A stretch of 64,000 nt of DNA. It comes from Heliocidaris tuberculata. Its lineage: Eukaryota; Echinodermata; Echinoidea; Camarodonta; Echinometridae. The notes under the pieces were generated by a model that did not search any database, had not been told where the DNA came from, and saw only the letters and a list, made by a program, of their open reading frames with translations. The stretch lies in contig CM046846.1 in the NCBI GenBank assembly GCA_025618425.1, forward strand, positions 32,926,309 through 32,990,308. Reading direction: 5' to 3'. Shown here piece by piece: positions 1 through 11,945 of this stretch (position 1 is the stretch's first letter; the number at the start of each line of letters is the position of its first letter). A program made the translations under genes and the position numbers.

Positions 1-565
1 GGCAATCCAACCTTGGTAATAAGATGATTTGTGTGAAAGCAGAAAAATAAGAAAAACAGGATAGTGAAAGTTTGAAAGAAATCGGACAAGAAATAAGAAA
101 GTTACGGATGTTTGACAAATGAGATCACTAGATGTCTATGCCAATCTCAAATTGGCAATTTGGTGAATCGATGGTGACATATTTGCGGACAACTCTCCCG
201 TTTGTTGCACACAAAAATATCATTAATTTGCAGTTTTCTCTGAAGCACCTTTACCCTCAGGGCAGTACTCAAAATATATGTAGATAGCATCTTGTCATAG
301 GTCCTCATGAAAGAAAAAGATCTTAGTACTGAGTAATACATTCTGTGTGTTGAAGCAAATGGGGGAGTTGTCCACCACTACATCACAGTGACATTACCTA
401 TTCGGCCAATTTGAATTTCCCATATGTATAGGGATTACAACTTTCCAAAATTCATAACTTTCTTATTGCTTGTTCGATTTCGTTCAAATTTTCACCAATC
501 TGCTACTCTGATTTTTTCCTCTTTCTTTCACAGCAACTTGTCATTAAGGTAGGATTTCCCTTTAA
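1..565. mobile_element. Family A TTAA foldback MITE, copy 1 (truncated by window edge)
   Basis: The sequence starts about six bases inside the left terminal repeat (ggcaatccaacctt) and ends with the matching inverted end (aaggtaggatttcccttTAA) followed by TTAA at 562-565. The first and last ~150 bp are diverged inverted copies of one another (gtgaaagtttgaa..gaaatcggacaag..aataagaaagtta). Full copies lie at 24032-24609 and 46540-47131. The 64-codon minus-strand open frame inside is not conserved as protein. Likely non-autonomous DNA transposon; the TTAA boundary resembles piggyBac-group targeting, but no transposase is present. Confidence 0.8.
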
Positions 566-903
566 CGTCAAATTGCCTTCTAGGAAGACCTTGATATGAA
601 TTTCATATCCTCACACTCTTTAATCCTAAAACCATTAAAATATATCGTTTAGCTCTGAATTGGTTACATGTCTTCTAACGATATACAAATGATTGGTTCC
701 CTTTAAAAAACAATTTGTGTCTTTTACATCTATGGTAGTTATACATCCTAAAGGTTGTGATACTAACTTGATTGATAAAGAAACTTGCAGACTTAATGAA
801 ACTATCCAATTAATATTGAAACCTCAAGTAATCCCAGCAGTCTAATCAACTTTGAACAAGTCAGACATATCCATACTCAAATAAATCCAAAACATTTGTA
901 TCA
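566..903. other. No feature seen
   Basis: AT-rich unique-looking sequence without splice-flanked open frames or repeats I could match elsewhere in the window. Confidence 0.5.
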
Positions 904-973
904 CCTGCTAAGAGCCAAAAAGGCATTAATTCATAGCATTGTACACGGAGTTAATGCCTTTCTGGCAGTAGGT
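904..973. repeat. Family N palindromic short repeat, copy 1
   Basis: Imperfect hairpin: ctgctaagagccaaaaaggcattaa ... ttaatgcctttctggcagtagg. One of at least eight full copies of a ~65-70 bp dispersed palindrome; see the copy at 50211-50278 for the best-preserved ends. Confidence 0.6.
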
Positions 974-2454
974 AGGCAATATCTCCTTATAAATGATATC
1001 CATGTTTTTTTCATACATGTAAAAAGTAGAATAAAACTGCGACAATTAAAGTCAATGAGATATTCGGTTTAATGCAAACATCCAGAAACATCTGTTCATA
1101 TTAAATAAATTAATAATCAATCTGAATAATCATTGAAGCATCTATAGATACGAAGAGAACTATTTACAAATCATCACTCATCCCTTTTATCAATTTTACA
1201 ATCCAACGCATTTTGTCGAGCTGATGATTATGAATAAACTGGTATGACGCTTTGTCAAAAGAAAAGAAAATCTGTTGGTGCAAGGGTAAATCAATATCAC
1301 GTATATAGATGGGTTTTTCTGAAGCATTCATATCATTATTGCATATTTATTCAATGGGAAGCATTTTTTAAAATGAATACTTCAAATAAAGAAAAAAAAA
1401 GATGTGTATATATTTTCAGCATATAGAGACAGCATTTCCTCATTTAACTGATACTGATTAGTTGGCAGCATAATATTTTAGGTTTCACTACTCAAAATAG
1501 CAAAATTCCATGGCAATGAAAAGGCATATGTACCATAAATAAAACTGGCTTTTATAAAATCCTGATTCATTCATGATTCCTTCACCTACCAAATAGTGTT
1601 TCTGAGGCACAGTGTGATAAAAACCCGCAGTGTACGTGATAAGCACCACATTATGAAATTAATGTACCAGCAAAAATCGACAATTTCTTACTGACAAAAC
1701 ATCTAAATGTGAAATTATTGATTGTGCCTCAAGTCCATAAATGCCACGTGTAGGTCATGGCGATGTTTACGTCAATAGCTCGTCGCAGAGAGAATAGCCA
1801 ATTTTGTTGCTTTGAAAGCGAGGGAGGATAAAGCATGACGTCTTTTAGCGATGATCGCAGCACAGACGTTGAAAAGAGAGGTGGATGGGGAACAAATGAC
1901 CCTGTCCAGATACTATCTCATATGATATAACCCTGTTCACATTGTTACATCATTCAGACAGATCACAGCTCAAATTCCTGCTGAGTTTGCATGTGAACGC
2001 ACCAACAACGTGGCATACAACATATGCAACATGTTAATATCTCACGGATCTCTAGTTAACGATCTCTCTCCACACTGCATCAGAAATCTCAGATTGAAAC
2101 ATATCCATTACAATCAATGCCAAGGGGGGGAAAAATAACTAATTTTACAATGTTTGTTCATCTCTCATATATCAATACAATCAAAGTACGATAGGACTAG
2201 GGATTGGCACAATAGCTCAGTAGGTTAGATAATGAAAAGCAATGGTAGTAAAAAGGAAATTGGAATCAAACATGTTAGTCTCATATCGTTCTACTTGTAT
2301 GAAAAGATACATAATGCAATGATATTACTGACTTTCCCGGGAGCTCCCAGCACAGTAGTCTCAGAGGTTCGCCTAGAAAAATTGACGTAGGTTTTAAACA
2401 TGTCTGGTGCACAGTGACATTTTGAATTTAGTGTGCCAAGACAAGGCACATTTA
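974..2454. other. Unique AT-rich DNA, no gene seen
   Basis: No supported exon. A tRNA A-box-like string (tagctcagtaggttaga) at about 2213-2229 lacks a usable B box. A run of G at 2126-2132 and several poly-A runs are the only other marks. Confidence 0.5.
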
Positions 2455-2612
2455 TGTTTTTTACCTCAGATTGGTTGAGTATTCCACTTGAGAAAAAAAA
2501 AAAAACTTCACAGCAGTTTAGTATTCTAGAATCTTGCTATTTATCAACTAAAATCAAAGAAATCTGCTTAAAAGTTTGGAGGGGCTTATGAAAAGTGTAC
2601 ATGGGCTTTAAA
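2455..2612. repeat. Diverged family G relic
   Basis: Matches the 3' third of family G (cacttgag, then A-rich, aacttcac, aaaatcaaagaaatct, aaaagtttgg) seen at 27665-28167 and 38023-38521, and ends near a TTTAA. The 5' part is absent or unrecognisable. Confidence 0.5.
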
Positions 2613-2676
2613 GCACTGGTATTGGAATGTTAAGGTCTCTAACTTAAAACCAAGTCAGTGAGCTGGAGGAGTCAAA

Positions 2677-2880
2677 GGCCGAGATTCACGAAAGAGGTTT
2701 ATTTTAAACCATGGTCTGTACCATGGTTTAAACCCCCGCCGTGGACTAAATTAAGCATTAAAAAGCGTATATAAGCGTATTACTGTCCGCCCATTGGACA
2801 GGAGGACATCAAGTACTACACTTATGGAGGTTAAAACATAAAACCATGAGTCAGATAAACCTCTTTCGTAAATTCGGGCC
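2677..2880. mobile_element. Element H, ~200-bp MITE
   Basis: Inverted ends of about 26 bp: ggccgagattcacgaaagag at the left and the complement of ctctttcgtaaattcgggcc at the right. The left arm also holds a perfect small palindrome around accatggt. No coding content. Single copy in the window. Confidence 0.75.
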
Positions 2881-3101
2881 AAACTGTATCAATCATAAAC
2901 CAACCAGCTCTTTGAATGAGATATAACTATAGGTGCCCAAAGTGCATACACATAAACTTGACTTTTTAAATCCTCATACACAGCAAGAAAGGCCTTGATA
3001 TAAAAAAGCATGCTTGCGATTTTTTTTACCTTCGGCATTGCTATACATTTGTGGTCTGGCAAAAGGATACAATTAATGGTTCACACGAAGGGAGCTAAAC
3101 T

Positions 3102-3477
3102 TTAAAGTGTACCAATCATCTGAAAAAAATAATTTGTGTACAGCTAGAAAGTATAAAATCAACCTCAAAGAACTTTGTCTAGTATTATATAGGTCAGCAG
3201 TTAATGAGTATGAAGGAAATAAAGGATAACATGAAAATACTCGCGCGGAACTGAACTCAGAGTTTGGTTCCGCGCGAGCCTTTAATCTTGACGAGAGCGT
3301 ACGGGTGCGTCAAGTAGTCTACTCACGAGTCGCTTTTACGCTTATAGAGAGTGTAATTAAAATTGCAATATCTCTTTATAGAATTAATATTTGAAGCCCA
3401 TATTTTGAATATAGTATAACGACATGCAACCTCTAACATACAGAGCAAACTTATTTTTGGTGATTGGTACCCTTTAA
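3102..3477. mobile_element. Family F TTAA MITE, copy 1, nested in E
   Basis: Begins TTAA-agtgtaccaatcatctg and ends ggtgattggtaccct-TTAA, a clear terminal inverted repeat. Relatives at 35836-36475 and 39649-40108. This copy lacks most of the CpG-rich interior of the 35836 copy and carries a GC-rich hairpin at 3240-3278. Confidence 0.8.
3240..3278. other. Strong GC-rich hairpin inside family F
   Basis: ctcgcgcggaac ... gttccgcgcgag form a 19-bp stem with two mismatches and almost no loop, in an otherwise AT-rich background. It would cruciform easily and would be a very stable RNA hairpin. Confidence 0.7.
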
Positions 3478-3528
3478 GTTTCGCTTGTCGATTCAAAACT
3501 TTAAGTTAACTTGTAGTTATCTTGTAGT

Positions 3529-3680
3529 TTAAAGGAGAATGAAACCCTGGGTAAATATCCATTTTAAATTTTGTATTTTCTCCATTATCTCTAAAGATGC
3601 TGCTTGTCTTTTTGTGAACTCAACATATGTTATGTCAAATACATGTTCCCATGATATATCTTGAGTGAAGGAGACAAGCT
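3529..3680. mobile_element. Family D fragment nested in E
   Basis: Starts TTAA-aggagaatgaaaccct and contains the family D centre (tctaaagatgctgcttg, atgatatatcttgag, gacaagct) found at 62691-62790. Most of the left arm and all of the right arm are missing, so this is a deletion derivative. Confidence 0.7.
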
Positions 3681-3953
3681 TGGCAAGCTCGTAGTTAACA
3701 ATGACCTCTCTGTTCATGTTAAACTTCCGGGTCATACCCTTCGCACAAATTATGAACACAGGATCTGAAATGTGTACTGTACACACAATCGGTATCTACT
3801 TCCGGTGTTAACAACAACGATCGCTCGGCTTGTAGTTTCAGAACAACAAGCATCGTTGTTTCGGGCCCGTGTGAACCCTCATCGTGGTTAGTGAATCATT
3901 GTATCGTTAACTTAAAGTTTCGTAGCCACAAGTACTGTATGAACGTAGCTAAT

Positions 3954-5454
3954 ATAGTTTCTTGACAGCACACTTCTTGCTTATACCTCAGACACACTGC
4001 CAAACCCACTCATCACTGACTCCAAACTTAGCGATACTTGGCCATTCACGGCACACATAAGTAATTCATCCGCTCGCAGTGCATTCTTGTGAGTTGGAGC
4101 AAAGTTAATACGATAAAAATTAATTAAAGAAATTCATGTAAAATCGAGTATCTGTCCTCTCTAAATTTTGAGAAGGCAAATGATGTTTAATAGACATAAT
4201 GTTTTCGATTTCACCCCTCGGCTGAAATGAGTTGGTCTTTGTATTCTTTTAAAGGATTTGTATTATCTCAGTGTATTTCCACTATTTCAGCCTGTTCAGC
4301 TACATTTCAGCCTTCATAATTTTGGTTATCACGGGGGAATATGCCCAAATAAGGCACCTCATTCAGGAGATTTTTATTTTTTGTCTCTACTCTGAACACT
4401 ATAACGAATTCCACCAAAACGTTTTCAAAATATGATTTTTTTTTTTAAATTACTGTCGACTTAAAATGGCATTAAACTGGAAAAACCTGAACAGCGCCAC
4501 CTTACAGTAACTGCTAAATTGAGATTATAATTTGAAAATTAATTGCATTTTATTTTGAATTTTGACTAACAGCTGTTTGGAAAATAGGCATATTTTATAT
4601 TTCAAACTATTATTTTTGACGTTGCACATGTGGAAAATTGCCAACAGATACATTCTAAGCTTCTACAAACTAGAATGGGGCATGATGGGAAAATTAGAGG
4701 CACAGATACTTTTCAAATCCTGTTGAAAGATGGCGCTATTAGGAGCTTCAATTTACTGACACTTTAACACGCGAGCGAATGGGGAGCAGAATTACTTATG
4801 TGAGCCCTTCAGGTTAATGTCATGTTTTGTTTTGGTCTGTTGTCTCTCCAGTATCAGCTTGTTGGTGTGAATGGAGTATCACTCTTCAATGCAGGATAAA
4901 AGAGTTATGGCTAAACCTTCCTGGTTTGTAAACAAAATGATTATTGTCTAGACACAACAGGGGTTGTTATGCATGAGGACAGCAACATCCCACTCACAAA
5001 GAAATGTCAAAAACGGAATGTTTTATTTCCTGGGTTTAAGGCTGTCACATCATTACACACAAGAGTAGGCAGGGCAATGAGACATACTCTCATTCACACA
5101 AAGAAAACTATATGTTTTGTACAAAAACTCTACTCCTATAAAATTAGTATATTGTCTGGGTACGAGAATGGTACACATCTCTCCTAAACAATTTTTCTTA
5201 CACAATGTTCATTTATACAAAGTGAATCTTGTGGGTATGGCCCTTTTGTTATACCCGTAAACATACAGTCATCGTATATGTCTCTTTAAATGTTTCTTTA
5301 CACAAAGTTTGTATGAATTTCTTCTCATGTGAAGGCTAACAGACATGTAACAGGCGGAGCACAATTCATAAAGAGTGTACAACTTCTCAGTGAGACGTTT
5401 GTAAATACAAGGCGATTTTCTTGTGTGAATGCAGCATGACAATATATGTGGGTG
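3954..5454. other. Unique DNA, no supported gene
   Basis: No element with matching ends recognised. One acceptor-like site with a short downstream open stretch near 4850 was examined and rejected (listed separately). Confidence 0.5.
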
Positions 5455-5810
5455 AAAAGAGACAACGGCTAGAGTAAGACAGAGACAGAGAGAGACAAAG
5501 AAAGAGAGAGACAGAGACAGACAGAGACAGAGACAGAGACAGCCAGAGAGATGGAGAGATAGCTGGAGATGACAAGAAAGATGAAGAAATGGAGAGAGAG
5601 GGAAAGAGAGAGATGAAGTGATGGAGAGAAAAAAAGATGAAGAGAGAGTGAAGTAGAGACAGAGGGAGAGAGAGAGAGAGAGAGAGAGAAAGAGGGGGGG
5701 ATGAAAGTACACATATATACAGATGCTAACGGAGGAGAGACACCTTGTCGGCAGTGTCATCATTTGTCTGGAGAAGAGTGAGAAAGAGAGAGATGCAGCC
5801 ACCGCAGAGG
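5455..5810. repeat. GA-rich microsatellite tract
   Basis: Purine-rich array of gaga, gaca and gacagaga words. The 194-codon minus-strand open frame here is Leu/Ser low complexity caused by the CT strand and is not a gene. Confidence 0.85.
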
Positions 5811-6690
5811 AACCCAGAAGCAGGAGAACGGAAACGTAAGAGGAAGTGACCAAGAGGGCTATACTCAGGCATACAGGAAATTAAGCTTTCAGGGATGCCC
5901 CGTCCTTAGGCTTGGGTAATAATTCCACTCATATCTCTGGCATTAACGGCGTGAGTAATGAGCTAATTCCAAGACCATTTTTCATCTTGATTATTCATGA
6001 TTGCCCAGAGCACAAAGCTATAAAAAGAGTAAAATTGAGCTTTTACTCTGACAAATTATACATCTCAAATTAGTAGCTGGAGTTGTTCCATTAAATATCA
6101 CTGTAGCGAAAGAGGAATGGTTGCAGTGAGTTCAGATGGAAAGGGGTGTCCTGAGAACATCATGAAAATTTTTACAAATAATGTACCAAGTCTTGAAGCG
6201 AGGTTATGAGTGAAAGATTTTACCACTCAGAAGAACTATCTCATATGCCCCTGCCTCTTATCCATATTTAATCCTCCCTCTTCTTCCCCTTCATACATTC
6301 CCTCTCCACATTAATCTTATTTTCTTCACAGGATATTAAACATGTCACAAACATGATTAACAGTATCACCAAACACAAGTCTTAATAACATAAAATACAA
6401 GGAAACAAGTGTCCTGATTACTTTAATCATGTTTAGCAAATAATGCAATTCTTGTTTAGAGGTTACTTCTGACAGATTATCCCACTTGGTAGAGCAATCT
6501 CCTACGCTTCAGCTTCCTTTCTATTTTTAATCCTTTCTCTCATCCATTCATCCATCCATCCTCCTCTTCCACTCTCTCCAATCTCCTGTCTACATTCATC
6601 TATATTTTCTTCAGTAGATGCCTCAGACTTGAAAATAATCACAAAAAAGACCATACAAGTTCATTTCATTTACAACTTGTCTCTGTCATC
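5811..6690. other. Unique DNA, no gene seen
   Basis: Includes a short catccatc-rich stretch near 6540-6560; otherwise no repeat or exon found. Confidence 0.45.
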
Positions 6691-7019
6691 CCAGGGGGGT
6701 GTTTCATAAAGCTGTTCGTAAAGTTACGCATGACTTTACAAATGACTTGAATATGACAAGCCAAATGGGATGCTCAATCATTTTTAACTGCATCAACTAA
6801 AGTTGAACTGTGCAGATGTTGATTAACATTCTTATCATGACAAACATTTTTAATGCAAAGTATATTTTTTGCAATAATTTAATTGAGGTTATTGGAAATC
6901 AGTCACACTTTGTTAAAACATCAGGAAAAACTTTGGGCATCCTATCTGGCACTTCATACTCAAGTCGTTCGTAAAGTCATGCGTAACTTTACGAACAGCT
7001 TTATGAAACACCCCCCAGG
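6691..7019. mobile_element. Element I, MITE with ~60-bp terminal inverted repeats
   Basis: Left end ccaggggggtgtttcataaa continues into gctgttcgtaaagttacgc; the right end is its near-exact complement, finishing gaaacaccccccaggt. The inner part is AT-rich. MITEs with GTTTCATAAAG ends are common in marine invertebrates; the family name is not known to me. Confidence 0.85.
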
Positions 7020-7221
7020 TGTAGTAACTGGGGATGTACACCTTGACAATGCAATGAGCTTCCTTCAACGCTAAAAGTCATAATGCTACAACTTTATCAT
7101 TAAATTACTTGGACATTAAATCATCATTATTGTAATAAAAACACCACATGGTAATTTAGTACATATTCACTGCCACAAAAAGCATCAGGCAGATCAACAC
7201 TAATATCTTTGTAATAGTTTA

Positions 7222-7290
7222 TTAACCCACTACCTACAGGAGCTGGGTGGTTGGTTATGGGACGTATATAATTCAGTAGTCAATGGGGTA
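7222..7290. repeat. Family O short TTAACCC inverted repeat, copy 1
   Basis: Starts ttaacccac, ends agtagtcaatggggta. Shares the core (aggarctgggtgg, then cagtagtca) with copies at 30535-30612 and 50827-50905, of which the last has the best-matched ends. Confidence 0.55.
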
Positions 7291-8455
7291 TTTTGAGATG
7301 ACTTCATGATAGGGTCTGCATGCATGAGACTAGAGAGCATGAGTGGGCTGGTAGAGGGCAGTGTTCAACATTCCTACCTCTCCCACCATTCTCATTTTGG
7401 CCGTGGCTAATTTTGGGTGAAATTATTGAGCAATCATGAGTGCTCCGTGTGCCATTAAGAGAGAGCTCAAGTGCTCTCGAGTTGGGATGAAAAAGTAGTT
7501 CCAAAAAGCAGTGACCCCATTACGTATCGGAGAGCTTCTTCAAGACGAAATGACCTAAACATGGCATTTTGGAGGAAGCATGTATAAAGCCGGGTACCGT
7601 TCAGTTCTACAAGACTGACATTATAATTAACATCGATCATATTTGGGGGTCATGGAGTAAAAGATTAACTGTTACAATGAGTAATAGTATTTACGAGGGG
7701 CACACTGAGAGATTTTTAATGACTCTATCTATGAATGTACATGTGTTATAGGTTCATCCTTTGAACTCTACATGTATTATCCACTCATCTTCATAATGAT
7801 CTCTAGACATCAGGCTAATTTTGAGTACATGAAATACTGCTAAAGCAGGCAAGGAATAAAATATTTTCCCAAACATCCACCCTCCCCTGCCCCCTTATCT
7901 TACAAAATCAATGAATCCTTACATGTTCTCCAACTTCCTTTTTACTGGTAATCAAAGCCATATTCAAGTGTTATCATGAGGATATGTGTTATGTTTAAGA
8001 GGATGTATTTTAGCATATCCATTTTCATGTTTTAATGAACGCACATCGTTGAAAGGGAGATTATTCACTGCACTTCACATTTCAGTTTTTAATAAAATGA
8101 AACTATTTTTTTTTTTCTTTCTGCAGTTACATTTATCAGTGAATGACATACACTCATATATGCAGATTAGAGCAGGTATACATTACATGCGGTCTCTGCA
8201 CTGGCTCTTGGCCGATGCAACTGTTATGACGATACATCCGCGTTCATTCTACACATACTCTAATAATAATAACAATATGATACCATAGCCTCTTAAAAGG
8301 TCAATGCACTTTCAGGTGCCTGTACTGCCTTCCAACCCCTCCCTCCCCACCCTCTCCTTTTCTTTCAGCACACAATTTTAATTTATAAATTTCATTTCAA
8401 GACTAAGGTTATCCTTGATACTACTGAGATTAACTAACAATTGATGCATTTAATG
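7291..8455. other. Unique DNA, no supported gene
   Basis: A strong acceptor (tttttctttctgcag) at 8126 precedes 49 nt ending at a weak donor; it was considered and not accepted as an exon. Several open frames of 60-100 codons here lack any support. Confidence 0.45.
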
Positions 8456-8524
8456 TCTACTGAGAGCAAGAAGGGTCTTAAATATTTCTTTTAACAGAGT
8501 TAACGGCCTTCTGGCTCTAAACAA
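8456..8524. repeat. Family N palindromic repeat, copy 2
   Basis: Left arm ctactgagagcaagaagggt, right arm gagttaacggccttctggctct. Imperfect hairpin of the N type. Confidence 0.65.
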
Positions 8525-9184
8525 ATATCAAAATGTTGCATGATGACACAAGCTTTTCAATTATCAAGTTATCAGGCACAAACTGCTCCTCACTGGGTTA
8601 GCAGGAAAATGGGGCACATCAATCACTTTGGATGAATTACCAAATTATTGGCTATTGTATTGCACATCTCTGGAATAATGAGCAACAGCAGAATGAGCAG
8701 ATAATACATCATCCAACAGTTTCATTGTCCCATATTCTTCATTCTTTCTGCTACCAATATTGCTTGACATTGGCATCATCTAGGGGCCCCTTTACACAAG
8801 GGCAAAAATCATATCAAGAAACAAAAAATTAAAGAAAGAAATGATGACCTATAGTTTCTTTCTCATAATTCAATCAATACATTCATTTACTATAATTGAA
8901 GTTCACATCATTCAGGATCTTGCTTTCGTGCAATGGGGGCTCTAAATTTCTGCACATAATTTTCAAGACAATTTTGCAAATAAGAAATAATGTCTGCCAT
9001 GGCAACGAAAACGTGACATTTTTCCAGCAGCCTCAAAAACAGGAGAAACATAAGAGCAACTGGAGAACTGTTTTGATAGAGTTGTCGCAGATTTCCCGGT
9101 AAATAAGAAACATGGGTATGTGAGGTCTGCAAACAATTTATTGTTAAATTGATCTGATTTGTAACCAATAGGGACAAAATATGA
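8525..9184. other. Unique DNA, no gene seen
   Basis: Overlapping opposite-strand open frames near 8900-9216 have no repeats or splice support. Confidence 0.4.
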
Positions 9185-9595
9185 ACCAGAGAGTGAGAGA
9201 GGGAGAGAAAAATCAAGAGTGAGAAAGAGAGAGAGGGGGGAGAGAGAGAGAGATGGGGGTCAGGAGAGAAAGAGTGAGAAAGAAAGAGTGGTCACAAGAT
9301 GGAGGGGAAAAGCAAAGAGAACAGGGAGAAAAAGAAATAGAAGATAGGGAGAAAGGAAAGGAAAAGAAAGAGAAAGAGGAAGAGGAAGAAAAGAAAGGGG
9401 AGAGAGGAGGGAAGAGGAGAGGGGGAAAGGGGAGAGGGGGAAACAGAAAGATATAAAGACAGAAGGAGAGAGAGAAAAAAAAGAGAAAGAGATAAAGAGA
9501 AATAAAAAAAGAGAAGAGAGATGAGAGAGAGAGGAGGGAAGAGGGGAAGAAAGGGGAGAAAGAGAGAAAGAAAGAGAGAGAGAAGGGGGGGTGTA
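9185..9595. repeat. GA/GGA-rich low-complexity tract
   Basis: Purine-only runs of gaga, gggaga and aaagaga. Predicted peptides on both strands (Ser/Leu/Phe-rich on minus, Glu/Lys-rich on plus) are composition artefacts. Confidence 0.9.
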
Positions 9596-9687
9596 GTAGG
9601 CTCTCTGCCAAGTCCAAATCAAAACCTCACCACCTGCATTCCGACTTTGAACCCATGACCCCAATATCTAGGCTTTCCTTCCTAAGA

Positions 9688-9975
9688 GAGTGAGGGGTAG
9701 AGGGATAGGGGTGAGGGTACAGGGGTAGAAGAAAAGAGGGGAAGAGGGAATGGGGAGAGAGGTACAGGGGTAGAAGAAAAGAGGGGAAGAGGGAATGGGG
9801 AGAGAGGTGCAGGGATAGAGGGTGAAGAGGAGAGGGTGAAGAGGAGAGGGTGAAGAGGAGAGGGTGAAGGGGAGAGGGTGAAGGGGAGAGGGTGAGATGG
9901 GATGGGTGAGATGGGATGCAGAAGAAATATAGCAGGGGAGAGGGAGATCTGGAAATAAAAAGGGAGAGGGGGCAG
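9688..9975. repeat. G/A-rich minisatellite: 45-bp and 14-bp units
   Basis: The word gtacaggggtagaagaaaag recurs with a 45-bp period (9717, 9762). Downstream, ggtgaagaggagag repeats with a 14-bp period from 9821 for about five units, then ggtgagatgggat twice. Strongly purine-asymmetric. Confidence 0.8.
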
Positions 9976-10400
9976 ATCTGTCAAGTGTTTGCATATCACA
10001 TCTTAGAAGTCTCTAAAAGAAACATTTTCTATTTAAAGGGAAAGATATCTATGTATGATCAAATGATCAGCCCAAATAAATCTTATATGATTACCATTTA
10101 GTCCATTTCATTGTTGTTCCCATCCAAATTTCTGTGACTTCCAAGAAGAAAAAAACTGTTTGCACAACTTTTCATCTCCGAAACTCCATGCAGTCTCTCT
10201 CCAAAGGGTCACGATATGCCAAAGGTCAAGGTGGCCCATTTAGGGGATCCACCTGTTACCAATAATGATTGATGAACTTGACATTGATTGAATGAAGGAT
10301 ATAGTCTACCTGTCAGACTGACAAGAGTTCTACAACACAAACCCTTCTCAGTTGTAATGGGTAAGGCCAAGTATAATTGATTCCATGTTTCTCATCAGCT
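9976..10400. other. Unique DNA, no gene seen
   Basis: No repeat partner or exon signal found. Confidence 0.4.
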
Positions 10401-10750
10401 TTAGCTACGTTCATACGGGACTTGTGGTTTTGAAACTTTAAGTTAACGGAACCATGACTCCTTAACCGCAGCGAGGGTTCACATGAGCCCTAAACAACGA
10501 GCTGAAACTACAAGCCACAAGCCTGTGAAACTTAAAAAATTATTCCGTTCACATGGGCCTTAAAATCGATGGAGGACCCCCCCCCCCCCCCACATGGTTT
10601 TGCCCTTAACCACAAGTATAAGTAAACTTAAAGTTTCGAAACCACAAGTCCATTCATACGGGCTGAAACTACAAGATAACTACAAGTTAACTTAAAGTTT
10701 TGAAACTACAAGTGAAACTTAAAGTTTAGCTCCCATCGTGTGAACGTAAC
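10401..10750. mobile_element. Family E element, inverted orientation
   Basis: Ends ttagctacgttcatacggga and cccatcgtgtgaacgtaac match the right and left ends of the copies at 3078 and 19853 in reverse. The interior is built of repeated words such as aaactttaagttaac and accacaag in both orientations, so it folds on itself. Carries an internal poly-C run at 10577-10590. Confidence 0.75.
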
Positions 10751-10904
10751 TTTTATTTTTGAAATGAGGAAGAGGGGTTCCATTGATATTTTATACTTTT
10801 CCTGCAAATAAAAATGCTATTCTGTCTTTAAGTGATAATCCCTTTCACCAGCTCCTTGGTGTTATTGGGTCAATTTCAGTACAATTTTTCTTATTTTCGT
10901 TTTC

Positions 10905-11062
10905 ATATGTACCTGAGAGAGAAAGATAAGAAAGAAAACAGAGAGAGAGAGAGACCGACAGACAGAGACAGACTGACAGACAGAGATAGAGATAGACAGA
11001 GAAAAACAGAAAAAGACAGAAAGAGAAAGAAAGGGATAGAGAGACTACTGAGCTGAGGCAGA
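10905..11062. repeat. GA/GACA-rich microsatellite
   Basis: gagagaga followed by gacagacagagacag and aaagacagaaagag words; the minus-strand Ser/Leu open frames here are artefacts. Confidence 0.85.
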
Positions 11063-11070
11063 GAGATAGA

Positions 11071-11705
11071 TACCCCATTTACATTGCAGCCTAAATTTAG
11101 GGCGCTCTTGGACCGCCCCAACTTTGACCACCCCAAATCCATTTATACTGCCATTTAGGACCAACCAGATAGCTGCGTACGTGCGCTATACGCGTGAGAG
11201 ACCAACACAAGTTGCCATGGTAACGTGTTGGGGGGGCCCTAACACGTTTATCCCACGCCCGTGACATACGACATACAAGCTGCATCATCTTATGGCATTT
11301 TTTGTTTCAATTTATAAATCTAGTTTGAAAGTTTGGACATGTCAAAAAAGGTAGGACCTACGAATTGTGACTCGACTAGGGATCGACTCAAAATAGCTAG
11401 CTGCATATATCGCTTCACTGCATGCATGCAAAGTAGAGCGCTAGCGCGCAATACCTATTTAGTAAAAATGTGGAACAAGGAAGCAGTATACGGTTTCTGG
11501 TTTATGTGGGGTCATCGAATCTAGACGGCCTAAATCATTGCAATCGTTAGAACTGAAGTTGGGGCGCCCCTGGACCGGTCCTGGGGCACTCCTTGAACTG
11601 CCCTAACCTAGGGTGCCCTAAATTCTTCTTACCCATTTATGCTGGGAGTTAGGGTGCCCCTGGACCGGTCCTGAGGCGGTCTAACTTCCAGCATTAGTGG
11701 GGGTA
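11071..11705. mobile_element. Element U, GC-richer inverted-repeat element
   Basis: Left end taccccatttacattgcagc, right end complement tacccccactaatgctgga. Both ends carry taaatttagggc or ttaggg plus ggaccg motifs, and the right half holds two copies of gcccctggaccggtcctg. It sits between two GA arrays, suggesting insertion into one array. Open frames inside are unsupported. Confidence 0.6.
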
Positions 11706-11945
11706 AGAGAGACAGAGAGAGGGAGAGACAGAGACAGAGAAGGAGACAGGAGACAAAGCAAGAGAGAGAGATGAATAAACTGAGACAGTGGGCTGACAAC
11801 TTTTCTCGGTACCTGTTTATGCCAATCTCGCTCTGATGAGAGGAAGAGAGAGAGAGACAGAGAGACAGGAAGAGACAGAGAGAGAGGGGGTGGCAATTTT
11901 TCTCAGTACCTGTTTATGCTGATCTCTCTCTGATGAGTGATAAGT
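11706..11945. repeat. GA-rich tract with a duplicated ~50-bp spacer
   Basis: Two GA runs, each followed by a related stretch: cggtacctgtttatgccaat with ctctgatgaga near 11808, and cagtacctgtttatgctgat with ctctgatgagt near 11905. This indicates segmental tandem duplication. Confidence 0.6.

Larger units (their letters stand above)
3078..3953. mobile_element. Family E element, composite, interrupted by F and a D fragment
   Basis: Left end ggttcacacgaagggagcta, right end agtactgtatgaacgtagct. Uninterrupted or simpler relatives lie at 10401-10750 and 19853-20334. The continuity of E (gagctaaact, then gtttcgcttgt) is broken by family F at 3102-3477. It is broken again by a family D fragment at 3529-3680, after which E resumes (gctcgtagttaacaatgacc). 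Both insertions sit at TTAA sites of E. The minus-strand open frame at 3529-3786 is a chimera of D and E sequence and not a gene. Confidence 0.75.

Noticed and set aside
2210..2275. tRNA-like string tagctcagtaggttaga
   Set aside because: The A box is good but there is no matching B box or cloverleaf; at best a SINE remnant.
4848..4905. Possible plus-strand terminal exon after gtctctccag reading Y-Q-L-V-G-V-N-G-V-S-L
   Set aside because: PDZ-like look but only 15 codons before a stop, no partner exon in phase, no second evidence.
8127..8175. Possible 49-nt plus-strand exon after tttctttctgcag
   Set aside because: The donor (gtatac) is weak, no neighbouring plus-strand exon fits, and the surrounding frame is uninformative.
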